Source: Ornithinimicrobium humiphilum (GTDB lineage: Bacteria > Actinomycetota > Actinomycetes > Actinomycetales > Dermatophilaceae). Taken from it: 64,000 bases of DNA. The notes beneath the pieces were generated by a model. The model saw nothing but the letters and a program-made list of their open reading frames with translations. It did not search any database and was not told the origin of the DNA. The DNA lies in the NCBI RefSeq assembly GCF_006716885.1, contig NZ_VFPU01000002.1:248001-312000 (forward strand). Direction: 5' to 3'. The position numbers and the translations under genes are program-made. Below, piece after piece: positions 34,091-42,228 of this stretch (the first letter of the stretch is position 1; every line of letters starts with the position of its first letter).

Positions 34091-34114
34091 GGCGCCGAAC
34101 CGTGACTCGGCGCC
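34091..34114 (+). terminator. Hairpin before the truncated dehydratase paralog
   Basis: GGCGCCGA and TCGGCGCC form a perfect 8-bp stem around an 8-nt loop, 85 bp after the SGNH-like stop and 18 nt before the next GTG. It can be a terminator of the capsule transcript or a leader structure of the next gene. Confidence 0.45.
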
Positions 34115-34132
34115 AATGCAGGAAGGCTGACC

Positions 34133-34900
34133 GTGCGATATCTGCGACGGTGGCGTCAGCATCGACGGGGCGATGGATCTGGCGGTCAACAGGCTCGACT
34201 GACCGAACACGTCGTGGACGGCGTGCGCGAGCAGATCGAGGGCAAGGTGGTGCTCGTCACCGGTGCCGGCGGCAGCGTCGGCGCCGAGCTGTGTCGGCAG
34301 ATCGCCCTGCACAACCCGGCGAGGCTGGTCATGCTCGACCACGACGACAGCCGGCTCATGGAGTCCTGGCTGTCGCTGCCCGCTCCCTCCCCCGCCCGCT
34401 GGCACGACCTGCTGCTCGGCGACATCCGTGACCTGGGTGCCCTCTGCCAGCTCGTCGGCCCGGTGCACCCCGACGTGGTCTTCCACGCCGCGATGCTCTC
34501 CGACCGGGGGCTGCTCGAGCACTTCCCGCGCGAGGGCTTCCTGACCAACGTCAACGGCACCCGCAACGTCCTCGAGGCCTCCACCCTCGCCGGCGTCGGG
34601 CTCTTCGTCCACGTCTCCTCCAGCGCCGCCGCCGACAACGGCAGCGTGCTCGGGCAGACGCTGCAGATGGCCGAGGAGATGACGGCACGGTGGGCGCGCG
34701 ACGGGATGGGTCGCTACCTGTCGGTCCGGCTCGGCGAGCGCCCCTCGGGACGCCGCACGGCCGCCGCGGGACTGGCCGAGGTGTGCCGCCAGCTGCTCTC
34801 CGTCACCGCGAGCGGGTTCGACGGCGTCGTCGTCGACGCCACGGCCGACAGCCCGTCACCGCAGGGGCTCTTCGCCCCAGGTTTCCCAGCCGTCCCGTGA
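34133..34900 (+). CDS. Truncated CapD-type dehydratase paralog lacking the YxxxK active site
   Basis: A 255-residue protein homologous to the SDR half of the dehydratase at 20693. The NAD motif VLVTGAGGSVGAELCRQIA (about 41-59), RLVMLDHDDS and PDVVFHAAM are kept. There are no membrane helices, the C-terminal substrate half is missing, and the position of GYSKRVAE reads GQTLQMAEE, so Tyr and Lys of the active site are gone. AGGAAGG precedes the GTG at 34133. It is either a decaying remnant of an older capsule gene or a non-enzymatic protein. Codon use is chromosomal, unlike the island genes. Confidence 0.8.
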   Translation: MRYLRRWRQHRRGDGSGGQQARLTEHVVDGVREQIEGKVVLVTGAGGSVGAELCRQIALHNPARLVMLDHDDSRLMESWLSLPAPSPARWHDLLLGDIRDLGALCQLVGPVHPDVVFHAAMLSDRGLLEHFPREGFLTNVNGTRNVLEASTLAGVGLFVHVSSSAAADNGSVLGQTLQMAEEMTARWARDGMGRYLSVRLGERPSGRRTAAAGLAEVCRQLLSVTASGFDGVVVDATADSPSPQGLFAPGFPAVP

Positions 34901-35127
34901 CTCGCGGCTCTGTCCGACAAATCGTCCTCGGGACGGATTGCCGCCGGGCGGGATCGCAGCAGACTGACGCCACAGGTTGCGCCTTGTAGGGGGGCGCATC
35001 CCTGGACAAGAGAGGCCATGAGCATGGTCATTTCGTCATGCCCTGACGCGGACGGGGTCGGCAAGACCCATCCGCACGGGGGCGCACCGCAGACCGTCCG
35101 GCGACGACCTCCGGGGCGGACGGGACG

Positions 35128-36033
35128 ATGAAGGTCGTGGTCACCGGGGCGGCCGGGTTGCTCGGCAGGTATGCCGTGTCCCGGCTCCGCGCCTCGGGCC
35201 ACCAGGTGCTCGGCCTGACGCGCGGGGGCGTCGGCGGGCACACCGCCACCGACTACTCCGTGGAGTCGCTGGCCGTCCTCCTCCGCGGGGCCGACGCCGT
35301 CGTCGACCTTGCCTACAGCCGGCCGGTGACCAGCCACCACGCCGACGTGACCCGCACGATCGTCGTGGGCACCAACGTGCTCGAGGCCGCCGCCCGGGCG
35401 TGGGTGCGCACCGTCGTGCAGGCCTCCTCCGTCGAGGTCTACGACCCGGACGCCACCCGGCCGTTCCGGGAGGACTCACCGACCACGCCGCGCAGCCCCT
35501 ACGGGATGGCCAAGCTCACCGTCGAGCGGTGGGCGCAGCTGGACGCCTACCTCGAGATCCGCACGGTCAGCCTTCGGCTGTCGTCCCTGATCGGCAGCGG
35601 TGAGTGCACCGGGTGGCCGGTGGCGGCATACCTGAGGGACGAGGCGAGTGCACGGCCGCCGCACGAGCCGCCGGGCACCGTGCACGACCTGCTCCATGTC
35701 GCCGACGCGGCGCGGGCCATCGAGCTGGCGCTGCTCACCGAGACCGCGGTGGGGCCGGTCAACATCGTGGGCCCACACCTCTACTCCCCCGCCCAGCTCG
35801 CCCAGGTGGTCGACGAGGAGCTGCACGGCACGCACGCTCCCCCGGGCACCTGGACCGAGCCGCCGTGGCGGCTGGCCGAGGAGGCGGTCGACTGCTCGCT
35901 GGCGCGCCGGGTGCTCGGCTTCGTGCCGGAGCACGACGTCCGCAGCGCGCTGCGCGAGCGGCGCGCCGCGCACGCGAGCGGCGGTGGGTGCCTGCCGGCC
36001 CGGGACCGGGCCGTGGCGCGGACGGTGTCCTAG
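35128..36033 (+). CDS. NAD-dependent epimerase/dehydratase
   Basis: A 301-residue extended SDR. VVVTGAAGLLGRYAV is the NAD(P) motif, QASSVEVYDPD holds the catalytic Ser, and RSPYGMAKLTVERW contains YxxxK. It is a likely nucleotide-sugar enzyme of unknown substrate. The gene stands 227 bp from the preceding gene with no clear ribosome-binding site beyond GGACGGG, and it is convergent with the ATP-grasp gene: their stops overlap as CTAG at 36030-36033. Codon use is chromosomal. Confidence 0.78.
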   Translation: MKVVVTGAAGLLGRYAVSRLRASGHQVLGLTRGGVGGHTATDYSVESLAVLLRGADAVVDLAYSRPVTSHHADVTRTIVVGTNVLEAAARAWVRTVVQASSVEVYDPDATRPFREDSPTTPRSPYGMAKLTVERWAQLDAYLEIRTVSLRLSSLIGSGECTGWPVAAYLRDEASARPPHEPPGTVHDLLHVADAARAIELALLTETAVGPVNIVGPHLYSPAQLAQVVDEELHGTHAPPGTWTEPPWRLAEEAVDCSLARRVLGFVPEHDVRSALRERRAAHASGGGCLPARDRAVARTVS

Positions 36034-37304
36034 GCCCCCGGAGCGGCCAGGATGTTGCGCTGGTCCTTGACCCACAGGCCGGTGAGGCCGCGGAAGTGGG
36101 CGACGAACTGGTCGTGCTCGTGCGCGGGGTAGGTCGCGCGGACCGTCTCGACCAGCAACTTGTCGAACTCCGGCGAGGCGACCCACTCCAGCACCCGCTC
36201 GGGCAGGTGCGGGAGGTGCTGCTCGCACCACTCCCAGTAGCGGGCGGAGTCGAACTCGGAGTCCGCGAGCTCGCGGTAGGCCCGCATCTTCTCCATGTAG
36301 GTGCGGTCGGGGTCGTCGGCGATGTCGAAGTAGGCCCGCGGGCTGCGCACGCCGATGAACGACCGCCGCCCGGTCACCAGGCAGTAGGTCGACCAGCGCA
36401 CGAGCGCGGTGATCGCCCACGGGAAGTAGTAGTGCAGCGAGGTCAGCGCGACGTCGGGGCAGGCGTTGGCGTAGTCGATCGGGTGCACGTCGTCACCCCT
36501 GACGAGCATCTCGCAGCTGTTGAACTCCCAGCCGAAGAAGGCGTTGACGACCTTGCTGACCGTCTCGGCCTCCCACCCGGCCTGGGCGCTCAGGAAGTTG
36601 TGGGTGACGGCATACCTGGAGTGCATGGGCTCGCCGGGGCGGAAGTCCATGACCATCGTCTCGGGACCGATCGACAGCGCCCGCGCGAAGTGGTCGTAGT
36701 CGATGGTCGCCTGCAGGTGCATGAGCATGTTGCCGGACTCGTCGTAGGACGTGTGCAGCTGCTCGACGTTGTCGACCCGGGAGACGCCGCGCCAGCCGCC
36801 GCCGTCGAAGGGCTTCATGTAGAGCGGGTAGCCGACCTCCTCGGCGATCGCCTCGAGGTCGAAGGGGTCGTTGTAGCGGGCCGAGGTGTAGGCCCAGCGC
36901 ACGTTGTCGACGGGGTTCTTGTAGGGCACGAGGACCGTCTTGGGGATCTTCATGCCCAGGCGCAGCATCGCGACGTAGGCGCTGTGCTTCTCCATCGCCT
37001 GGAAGGTGAAGGGGCTGTTGAGCAGGTAGGTGTCGTTCATCAGCGACGCCTTCTTGAGCCACTCGCGCGGGTGGTAGTACCAGTAGGCGAGGCGGTCGAT
37101 GACCAGCCCGTGGCGCACCGGGTCGGTGAGGTCGAACGGGTGGATGCGCACGCGCTCGCTGCTCAGCGAGTGGGTCTCACCCCCGTGCTGGATCGGCCCG
37201 ACCATCCGCAGGATCGACTCGAAGGCGCGTGGCCAGTCCTCCTCCGCCCCCAGGAGCAGGCCGATGAGGTGGGCGCGAACGTCACTGCTCATGCCAAGCG
37301 ACAT
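36030..37304 (-). CDS. ATP-grasp domain protein
   Basis: A 424-residue cytoplasmic protein with an ATP-grasp-type core. YPLYMKPFDGGGWRGVSRV near 171-189 is the Lys and Gly-rich loop that contacts ATP, and later MVMDFRPGE and EFNSCEMLVRGDDVHPIDYAN (about 255-285) supply acidic metal-binding positions. Such proteins ligate a carboxylate to an amine or thiol; the substrates are not evident here. The ATG at 37304 is preceded by GGAGGG at 13 nt; the ATG at 37292 is an alternative. The gene is monocistronic and convergent with the epimerase. Confidence 0.72.
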   Translation of the reverse strand: MSLGMSSDVRAHLIGLLLGAEEDWPRAFESILRMVGPIQHGGETHSLSSERVRIHPFDLTDPVRHGLVIDRLAYWYYHPREWLKKASLMNDTYLLNSPFTFQAMEKHSAYVAMLRLGMKIPKTVLVPYKNPVDNVRWAYTSARYNDPFDLEAIAEEVGYPLYMKPFDGGGWRGVSRVDNVEQLHTSYDESGNMLMHLQATIDYDHFARALSIGPETMVMDFRPGEPMHSRYAVTHNFLSAQAGWEAETVSKVVNAFFGWEFNSCEMLVRGDDVHPIDYANACPDVALTSLHYYFPWAITALVRWSTYCLVTGRRSFIGVRSPRAYFDIADDPDRTYMEKMRAYRELADSEFDSARYWEWCEQHLPHLPERVLEWVASPEFDKLLVETVRATYPAHEHDQFVAHFRGLTGLWVKDQRNILAAPGA

Positions 37305-37487
37305 TAGCGGGTCCGGGCCCTCCCGTCAGGGTCAGCGAACTTCTTTGTCCGGAGATGTATCTGGGCAGGTCCCAGGTGCTCTGAGTGGTCGGGACGGGGG
37401 ATCCGTCCAGGCGGGAGCAGGGGCCCGCCTGGCCGAGATCCCTTGCGGTCCGGCCGGGCGCGGGTTGGGGAGCCCGGGCGGACCGAA

Positions 37488-37533
37488 AGGCTCGTCCGGA
37501 TGAGGAATTCAGGGGCCTCATCCGGACGAGCCT
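37488..37533. terminator. 18-bp perfect stem hairpin
   Basis: Arms 37488-37505 and 37516-37533 pair perfectly over 18 bp (AGGCTCGTCCGGATGAGG and complement) with a 10-nt loop. It lies 36 nt beyond the stop of the minus-strand subtilase-like gene, so it is probably its terminator; it is unusually long for that. Confidence 0.6.
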
Positions 37534-37568
37534 GAGGGGTGTCCGAGGGCTACGGACCTTCGAGACCG

Positions 37569-38972
37569 TCAGCGTCGATAGTTGCCCAGACCCACGGGGA
37601 TCCCCTCGGGATGGGTGACCGGAATCTGGTCATCCAGCACCGGAAGGGCCGCCCAACGGCCGGCCCGGTAGTCGAACTTGACCGTCGGGCCAGTCACAGC
37701 AACCACTGACGCCAGATGATGGAGCCCGGTTCGGTCGAACGGCTGCTGGGATAGCAGAGCCTCCGGCAGCGCTGACGCAGAGGGGCCGAACCACTGCCAG
37801 AGATCATGCAACGTGACGGTGGCGAGCCTCTCGATGACGGCGTCTACGTCGACGAAGCCCGCTCCGGCGGTGGAGCTCGAGGCGCCCGGAACTGGTCGAG
37901 CAGCCGACAGCAGGAACTGCCTCAGCAACTCCGGCGATGAACGAACCGACATCGCATCTCCCGTCTGCCGCACGAGTTCCTCCACGATGCTGCGACGCAC
38001 CCCGATCAGCGGGAGGGCAAGCAGCGCCGTGGCGTCCTCTCCCTCCCACCAGATTTCCCGGCCGAAGGAGTCGATGATGCCTCTGCCTACCGCCGGTACA
38101 CCGATCTGTCTCCCCGTCTGCGCCACGACGATCTCTCGCCCCAACTGGCAAAAGGCCGCAGTGACGAGCCTCGCGAGGAAGGTGACCTTGGGTGCGGCGA
38201 AGGAGGTGCCCCGCTGCGCCGGATTGAGATCAGATGCCCCGTGCGCGACCAGGTCTGGTCCGGGCCCGCCGCGGCTGGAGTATGCCGCGATCCGCGTCCC
38301 GTCCGCATCCTCGGTGGCGCCCACACTGAGGACCCACTCAGGACGGGCCCATGCGGAGAGTGTGTCCTCACCCTGATCCCCGCAGTTGCCTGCCGCAACC
38401 ACGACCAGGACCTCCCCCGAGGCAGCGGCCGTCGCCATATTCACTGCGTCGCTGGTGGTCGTAGGGAAGCCCACCGCGAGCGTGCCCAGACTGAGATTGA
38501 CGACTGGGACGATTGCGGGCGGGGTCGGGAGCTCAAGGTCGGGACCCCAATCCAACTGGGCTTCGATCCCGTTCTCCCGCAGAACGGGATAACCCGAACC
38601 TGGCGGGTGTCGGTAGAGCGCACCGTCGTCGTTCGCCTGTCGAGCGGCGAAAGCAGCCAATGCGTCCAGACCTACAACGACGCCACGGGTGCGATCCACG
38701 GTGGCCAGGGCGGGCACGCAGCCAACCACCCCCAAGACTGCGCGAACCGGTTCTGGATCGTCGCAGTCGATCTCGAGGATGCCGAGCTGCTCGTAAACCC
38801 AACGGACGGCGCCCAGCCCAGCGAGTTCTCTCTGCACCTCCTCGGTGAGGCCCTGTTCGACAGCAAGAAGATGGCGGCCAGGGCGAACGTTCAGGGTCGA
38901 GGCGTCGAACGTGTCACACCGGGACGAGCTGAGAAGGTCCAACCTGCCGTAATACTCCTCCGGCACGGCCAT
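37569..38972 (-). CDS. Subtilase (S8)-like protein without recognisable Asp/His blocks
   Basis: A 467-residue protein with no signal peptide. Peptidase S8 features in order: VVNLSLG at 157-163, VVAAGNCGD at 191-199 with the oxyanion Asn196, RGTSFAAPKV at 254-263 with Ser257 as the catalytic serine, and GAGFVDVDAVI near 370, typical of the domain end. The expected upstream blocks D-T/S-G and H-G-T are not visible; the segment 80-155 is short and contains no HGT. Either it uses other residues or it is inactive. A region of about 90 residues follows the domain. It starts 4 bp after the coiled-coil membrane protein, so they form one operon. GC is somewhat lower than the surroundings. Confidence 0.72.
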   Translation of the reverse strand: MAVPEEYYGRLDLLSSSRCDTFDASTLNVRPGRHLLAVEQGLTEEVQRELAGLGAVRWVYEQLGILEIDCDDPEPVRAVLGVVGCVPALATVDRTRGVVVGLDALAAFAARQANDDGALYRHPPGSGYPVLRENGIEAQLDWGPDLELPTPPAIVPVVNLSLGTLAVGFPTTTSDAVNMATAAASGEVLVVVAAGNCGDQGEDTLSAWARPEWVLSVGATEDADGTRIAAYSSRGGPGPDLVAHGASDLNPAQRGTSFAAPKVTFLARLVTAAFCQLGREIVVAQTGRQIGVPAVGRGIIDSFGREIWWEGEDATALLALPLIGVRRSIVEELVRQTGDAMSVRSSPELLRQFLLSAARPVPGASSSTAGAGFVDVDAVIERLATVTLHDLWQWFGPSASALPEALLSQQPFDRTGLHHLASVVAVTGPTVKFDYRAGRWAALPVLDDQIPVTHPEGIPVGLGNYRR

Positions 38973-38976
38973 GGCT

Positions 38977-40005
38977 CTAGCTCACGAGGGCATGCACGTC
39001 ATCAAAGGCATCAGCTACTTGCCACGCCACGAAGGCCAGGACGGCGACCACCAGGGCCACGAAGGCCAGCCTCGCTGCGTCGCCAACCCCAACAAGCGCC
39101 GCAAGCAGGGCGTCGAACTGCTCTACCGCCTTGCGACCTTTCGTCACCCAGGCGATGCGAGCGATGTGCTCCTTGGTGATCGTTGGCAGTTTCTTCGTGG
39201 CGGTCTCCACACGGTCCTGCGAGGCAGTCCTCCACGCCGCCTCCACCGAGCCTCGTCCGAGAGCTTTTCCGTAGAGATCGCCGGCAAACGATGACGCACC
39301 TTTCTCTACCTGCTCTTGCAGTGACTTCATCAGATCATCGAGTTGCTTCTGGGCAGACTTCGGCAGCATCTTCTTGACCTTGGAGACAACCCATTTGGCT
39401 ATCCGTGCGGCCGAGCGCTTCAGAGCATCGCGCCAGCGCTTGAGGTGCTCGATGACCGTGTCAAAGGCCTCTGCGGCCCCTCCCTTGAGCACTCCACGCA
39501 AGCCCTCCAGAAGGGCGGTGCCCGCGAGCTTGCCGACGCTCCCCTTGACGACCCCCCAGGACTCCGTAGCTCCGGCGGACTGGACCTTGTCCAACGTGTC
39601 TGTCAGTGAATCGGGCAACGTGGCGACCGCCTCGGCCTCCACGAGTGCAGCGCGTGCGTCGGCGAACGCCACGGCTTGGGCATTGCCGACGCTGAGCTCT
39701 CCAAAACCGTCCGGCTGATCGGCCAAGGTGAGCGCCTCGCTCATTGCCAGTGTGCCTGTCACCAAGGCGATGCTCCCCAGCACGTCACCAGCGGCGTCGA
39801 GCTCAGCCAGAGCGCGGTCAGCGTCTGCAAGGACATCGTCGGTCCTGTCCTGGATGCGTGCCGCGACCTCCTCACCCTCGCTATCCGTGGCGAGTTCACC
39901 GAAGGCTCCTTCAGTGAGTGGTGCGATTAGCTCGGCTTCCGAGAGCAGAGCCTCTGCTGATGCTCGCCACTCCGCGGTTGCCGTCCTGATGGCCTGCGTG
40001 GACAT
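38977..40005 (-). CDS. Helical protein with cationic amphipathic core and C-terminal membrane anchor
   Basis: A 342-residue protein of unknown family. Residues 1-140 are acidic and predicted helical/coiled coil; 186-240 form strongly basic amphipathic helices (for example LKRWRDALKRSAARIAKW); 311-331 is one hydrophobic helix near the C-terminus. No signal peptide, so it is a tail-anchored or membrane-inserting cytoplasmic protein. AAAGGGG lies upstream of the ATG at 40005. It is the first gene of a two-gene operon with the subtilase-like protein. Its size, cationic helices and neighbour resemble toxin/effector-plus-protease pairs, but no homologue is recognised. Confidence 0.6.
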   Translation of the reverse strand: MSTQAIRTATAEWRASAEALLSEAELIAPLTEGAFGELATDSEGEEVAARIQDRTDDVLADADRALAELDAAGDVLGSIALVTGTLAMSEALTLADQPDGFGELSVGNAQAVAFADARAALVEAEAVATLPDSLTDTLDKVQSAGATESWGVVKGSVGKLAGTALLEGLRGVLKGGAAEAFDTVIEHLKRWRDALKRSAARIAKWVVSKVKKMLPKSAQKQLDDLMKSLQEQVEKGASSFAGDLYGKALGRGSVEAAWRTASQDRVETATKKLPTITKEHIARIAWVTKGRKAVEQFDALLAALVGVGDAARLAFVALVVAVLAFVAWQVADAFDDVHALVS

Positions 40006-40099
40006 GATTGATCAACCCCTTTGTTGGTCCGGCCCCTGCTGCCGGATGGCTCGGACGCTACTCCCGTTCGTCGCGGGCGCCTAGGGGTCTGCAAACGCG

Positions 40100-41986
40100 T
40101 CAGTCACCCGCCGCGCGTGTCAGGAACGCGTCGACGATCGGGCCGGCCGTGGTCGAGCCGAACTCACCCACCTCCACGAAGACCGCCACCGCCAGGTCGC
40201 CCTGGATCGCGATCATCCACACGTGCGTCAGCGGCGGGTCCTCGGAGCCGAACTCCGCCGTGCCGCTCTTGGCCAGCACCGGCTCGCCGGGGTTGTCCTT
40301 GAGCATGGAGGCGCCGCCCTCGGTGACGACCGCGCGCATGAGCGTGCGCAGCTGCGCGGCCTCCTCCTCGGTGAGGTCGCTCTGGGGCTCGGGCGCATCC
40401 TGGTCGGCGATCACCCGTGGCACGACCGGGTGCCCCTCGGCGATGGCCGCGGCGACCGCCGCCATCGCGGTCGGCGAGGCCAGCACCCGGCCCTGACCGA
40501 GGAGACTGGCGGCGTGCTCGGTCTCCGAGCCAGCCTCGTCGGCGACGGCGCCGCTGAAGGCGGTGACCGGCATCTCCCACACCGCACCCATGCCCAGGTC
40601 GCGCGCGGCCTTGGCCAGCTGGTCCATCGGTATGCGGTCGCGCTCGGCGATCAGCGCGGTGTTGCACGAGTGCGCGATGGCGGTGGAGAGGGGCACCTCG
40701 CCCAGCGCCGACTCGGGATAGCCCGTGACGTTCTTGAACTCGTAGCCGTCGACCACGAGCGTCTCCTCGCAGGTGACCTTCGACTCCGGCGTCATGCCGT
40801 CGCGCAGCAGCACCAGGGACGAGGCGAGCTTGAAGGTCGAGCCGGGCGGATACTGCGCCGCCAGCGCCGTGTCGACGCCGCCCGATCCGGGGCCGTTGGC
40901 CATGGCGAGCACGTCACCGGTGCTCGGCTGGATCGCGACGAGGGCGCTGGCCGGCTCGACGTCGGCGAGCACCTCCTCGGCGAACTGCTGCAGGTCGAGG
41001 TCGAGGGTGGTCTGCAGGGGCTGGGGCTGCTGGGCGCCGCGCTCGAGCAGCAGCTCCTCGCGGCCGGTGTCGGGGTCGAGCGCGGTGACCTTGAGGCCGG
41101 CGATGCCCTGCAGCTGCTCGTCGAAGGCGGCCTGCAGACCCGACAGACCGGCGACGTCCCCGGGCGCGTAGCGGTCGGGGTCCTGCTCGACCATCTCGGC
41201 GGTCACCTCGCCGACCGTGCCCAGCAGCGGCTGGGCGAAGGTGCGGGTCGGGCCGAGCACCTGCGTGGCGTCGATCGCGACGGCCCCCTCGATGCCCGCG
41301 ACCTGCTCCACCAGGAGGTGGCCGTCGCCGTCGGTCTGCCGGTAGGTGATGAGCCGGACGAAGGCCTCCGGCCCTGCCGCGGCGACGGAGGCGGCATACG
41401 CCTCCGGGTCGAGGCCGGCGGCCTCGGCGAGCGCACGGGCCGCCGACTCGGCCTGCTCCGGCTCGACGAGGGTCTTGTCGATGCCGATGTGCCAGACCGG
41501 GCGGTGGGTGGCGATCGGCTCGCCGTCGCGGTCGACGATCTCGCCGCGGGCGGCCGAGGTCTCGTTGACGGCGAGCACCTGACCCGCGGGCACGCCGAGC
41601 AGCGCGTGCTCCCAGGCCGCGACCCACTCCCCCTCGGTGACCTGCATCCGCAGCGGCACCTGGCGCACGAGATCGTCGCCCTCGCCGGGCAGGTCGAAGG
41701 TCAGCTCGAGCTTGGCGGTCGCGGTCTTGTCGTCCGGCGACTCGACCGAGAGCACCTCGACGTCGACCGGCACCTCGCCCAGCCGCTCGTAGGCCTCGGT
41801 CCGCTGCGCCTCGGCATCAGCAGGTATGCCGTCCACCATCGGGACGCCGTCGAACTCCCCCGTCTCCAGGGCGACGGCGAGGGTCTCCGCCACCTGCTGC
41901 GGAGACCCCTCGACCGCGGGCTGGCACGCCGTCAGGCTGAGAGCACCGACGAGAGCCAGACCGAGCGCGGGACGCAAGTGACGCAT
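40100..41986 (-). CDS. Penicillin-binding protein (class B-type transpeptidase) with lipobox
   Basis: A 628-residue protein: signal peptide with lipobox LTAC (Cys near 21), an N-terminal NTF2-like (MecA-N-type) domain at about 25-145, a dimerisation domain, then a transpeptidase domain. The active-site motifs are PGSTFKLAS (S-x-x-K), HSCNTAL (S-x-N) and LAKSGTAEF (K-S/T-G). It cross-links peptidoglycan outside the membrane; lipid anchoring instead of a membrane helix is inferred from the lipobox. The ATG at 41986 (MRHLRPALG) gives the signal peptide; the longer reading from 42112 does not. Confidence 0.88.
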   Translation of the reverse strand: MRHLRPALGLALVGALSLTACQPAVEGSPQQVAETLAVALETGEFDGVPMVDGIPADAEAQRTEAYERLGEVPVDVEVLSVESPDDKTATAKLELTFDLPGEGDDLVRQVPLRMQVTEGEWVAAWEHALLGVPAGQVLAVNETSAARGEIVDRDGEPIATHRPVWHIGIDKTLVEPEQAESAARALAEAAGLDPEAYAASVAAAGPEAFVRLITYRQTDGDGHLLVEQVAGIEGAVAIDATQVLGPTRTFAQPLLGTVGEVTAEMVEQDPDRYAPGDVAGLSGLQAAFDEQLQGIAGLKVTALDPDTGREELLLERGAQQPQPLQTTLDLDLQQFAEEVLADVEPASALVAIQPSTGDVLAMANGPGSGGVDTALAAQYPPGSTFKLASSLVLLRDGMTPESKVTCEETLVVDGYEFKNVTGYPESALGEVPLSTAIAHSCNTALIAERDRIPMDQLAKAARDLGMGAVWEMPVTAFSGAVADEAGSETEHAASLLGQGRVLASPTAMAAVAAAIAEGHPVVPRVIADQDAPEPQSDLTEEEAAQLRTLMRAVVTEGGASMLKDNPGEPVLAKSGTAEFGSEDPPLTHVWMIAIQGDLAVAVFVEVGEFGSTTAGPIVDAFLTRAAGD

Positions 41987-42123
41987 GTGACCCACGATAA
42001 GCACGTCCGGGCAGTCCAACCCAACCCGTTCCCGGCTGGCAACCCGGCGCGCCCGCTCCCCTGTCACGCCAGCTCGGCACGGGGGTCCGCCTCTACCGCC
42101 TCTCCAGTCCACTCAACCACCTG

Positions 42124-42165
42124 TCTTGTAGGTGGCTCGGGATATATCCCGAGCCACCTACAAGA
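42124..42165. repeat. 42-bp perfect palindrome with alternative pairing
   Basis: Positions 42124-42144 and 42145-42165 are exact reverse complements with no loop, centred on GATATATC. In addition CCACCT at 42117-42122 can pair with AGGTGG at 42130-42135, which would compete with the long palindrome. It lies 64 nt after the betT stop and 138 nt before the PBP start, both minus strand, so it could be a terminator, attenuator or a protein-binding site. Confidence 0.85.
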
Positions 42166-42228
42166 TGGGTACGCAAGTGGGCATCGACGCGCCGGACCCG
42201 CGCCTGGGGCCAGGCGTCTCTCGCGGGA

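Noticed and set aside
20693..34900. Possibility that the capsule island is a mobile element or prophage
   Set aside because: No integrase, transposase, terminal repeats or tRNA target seen; homologous replacement through conserved flanking genes explains it better.
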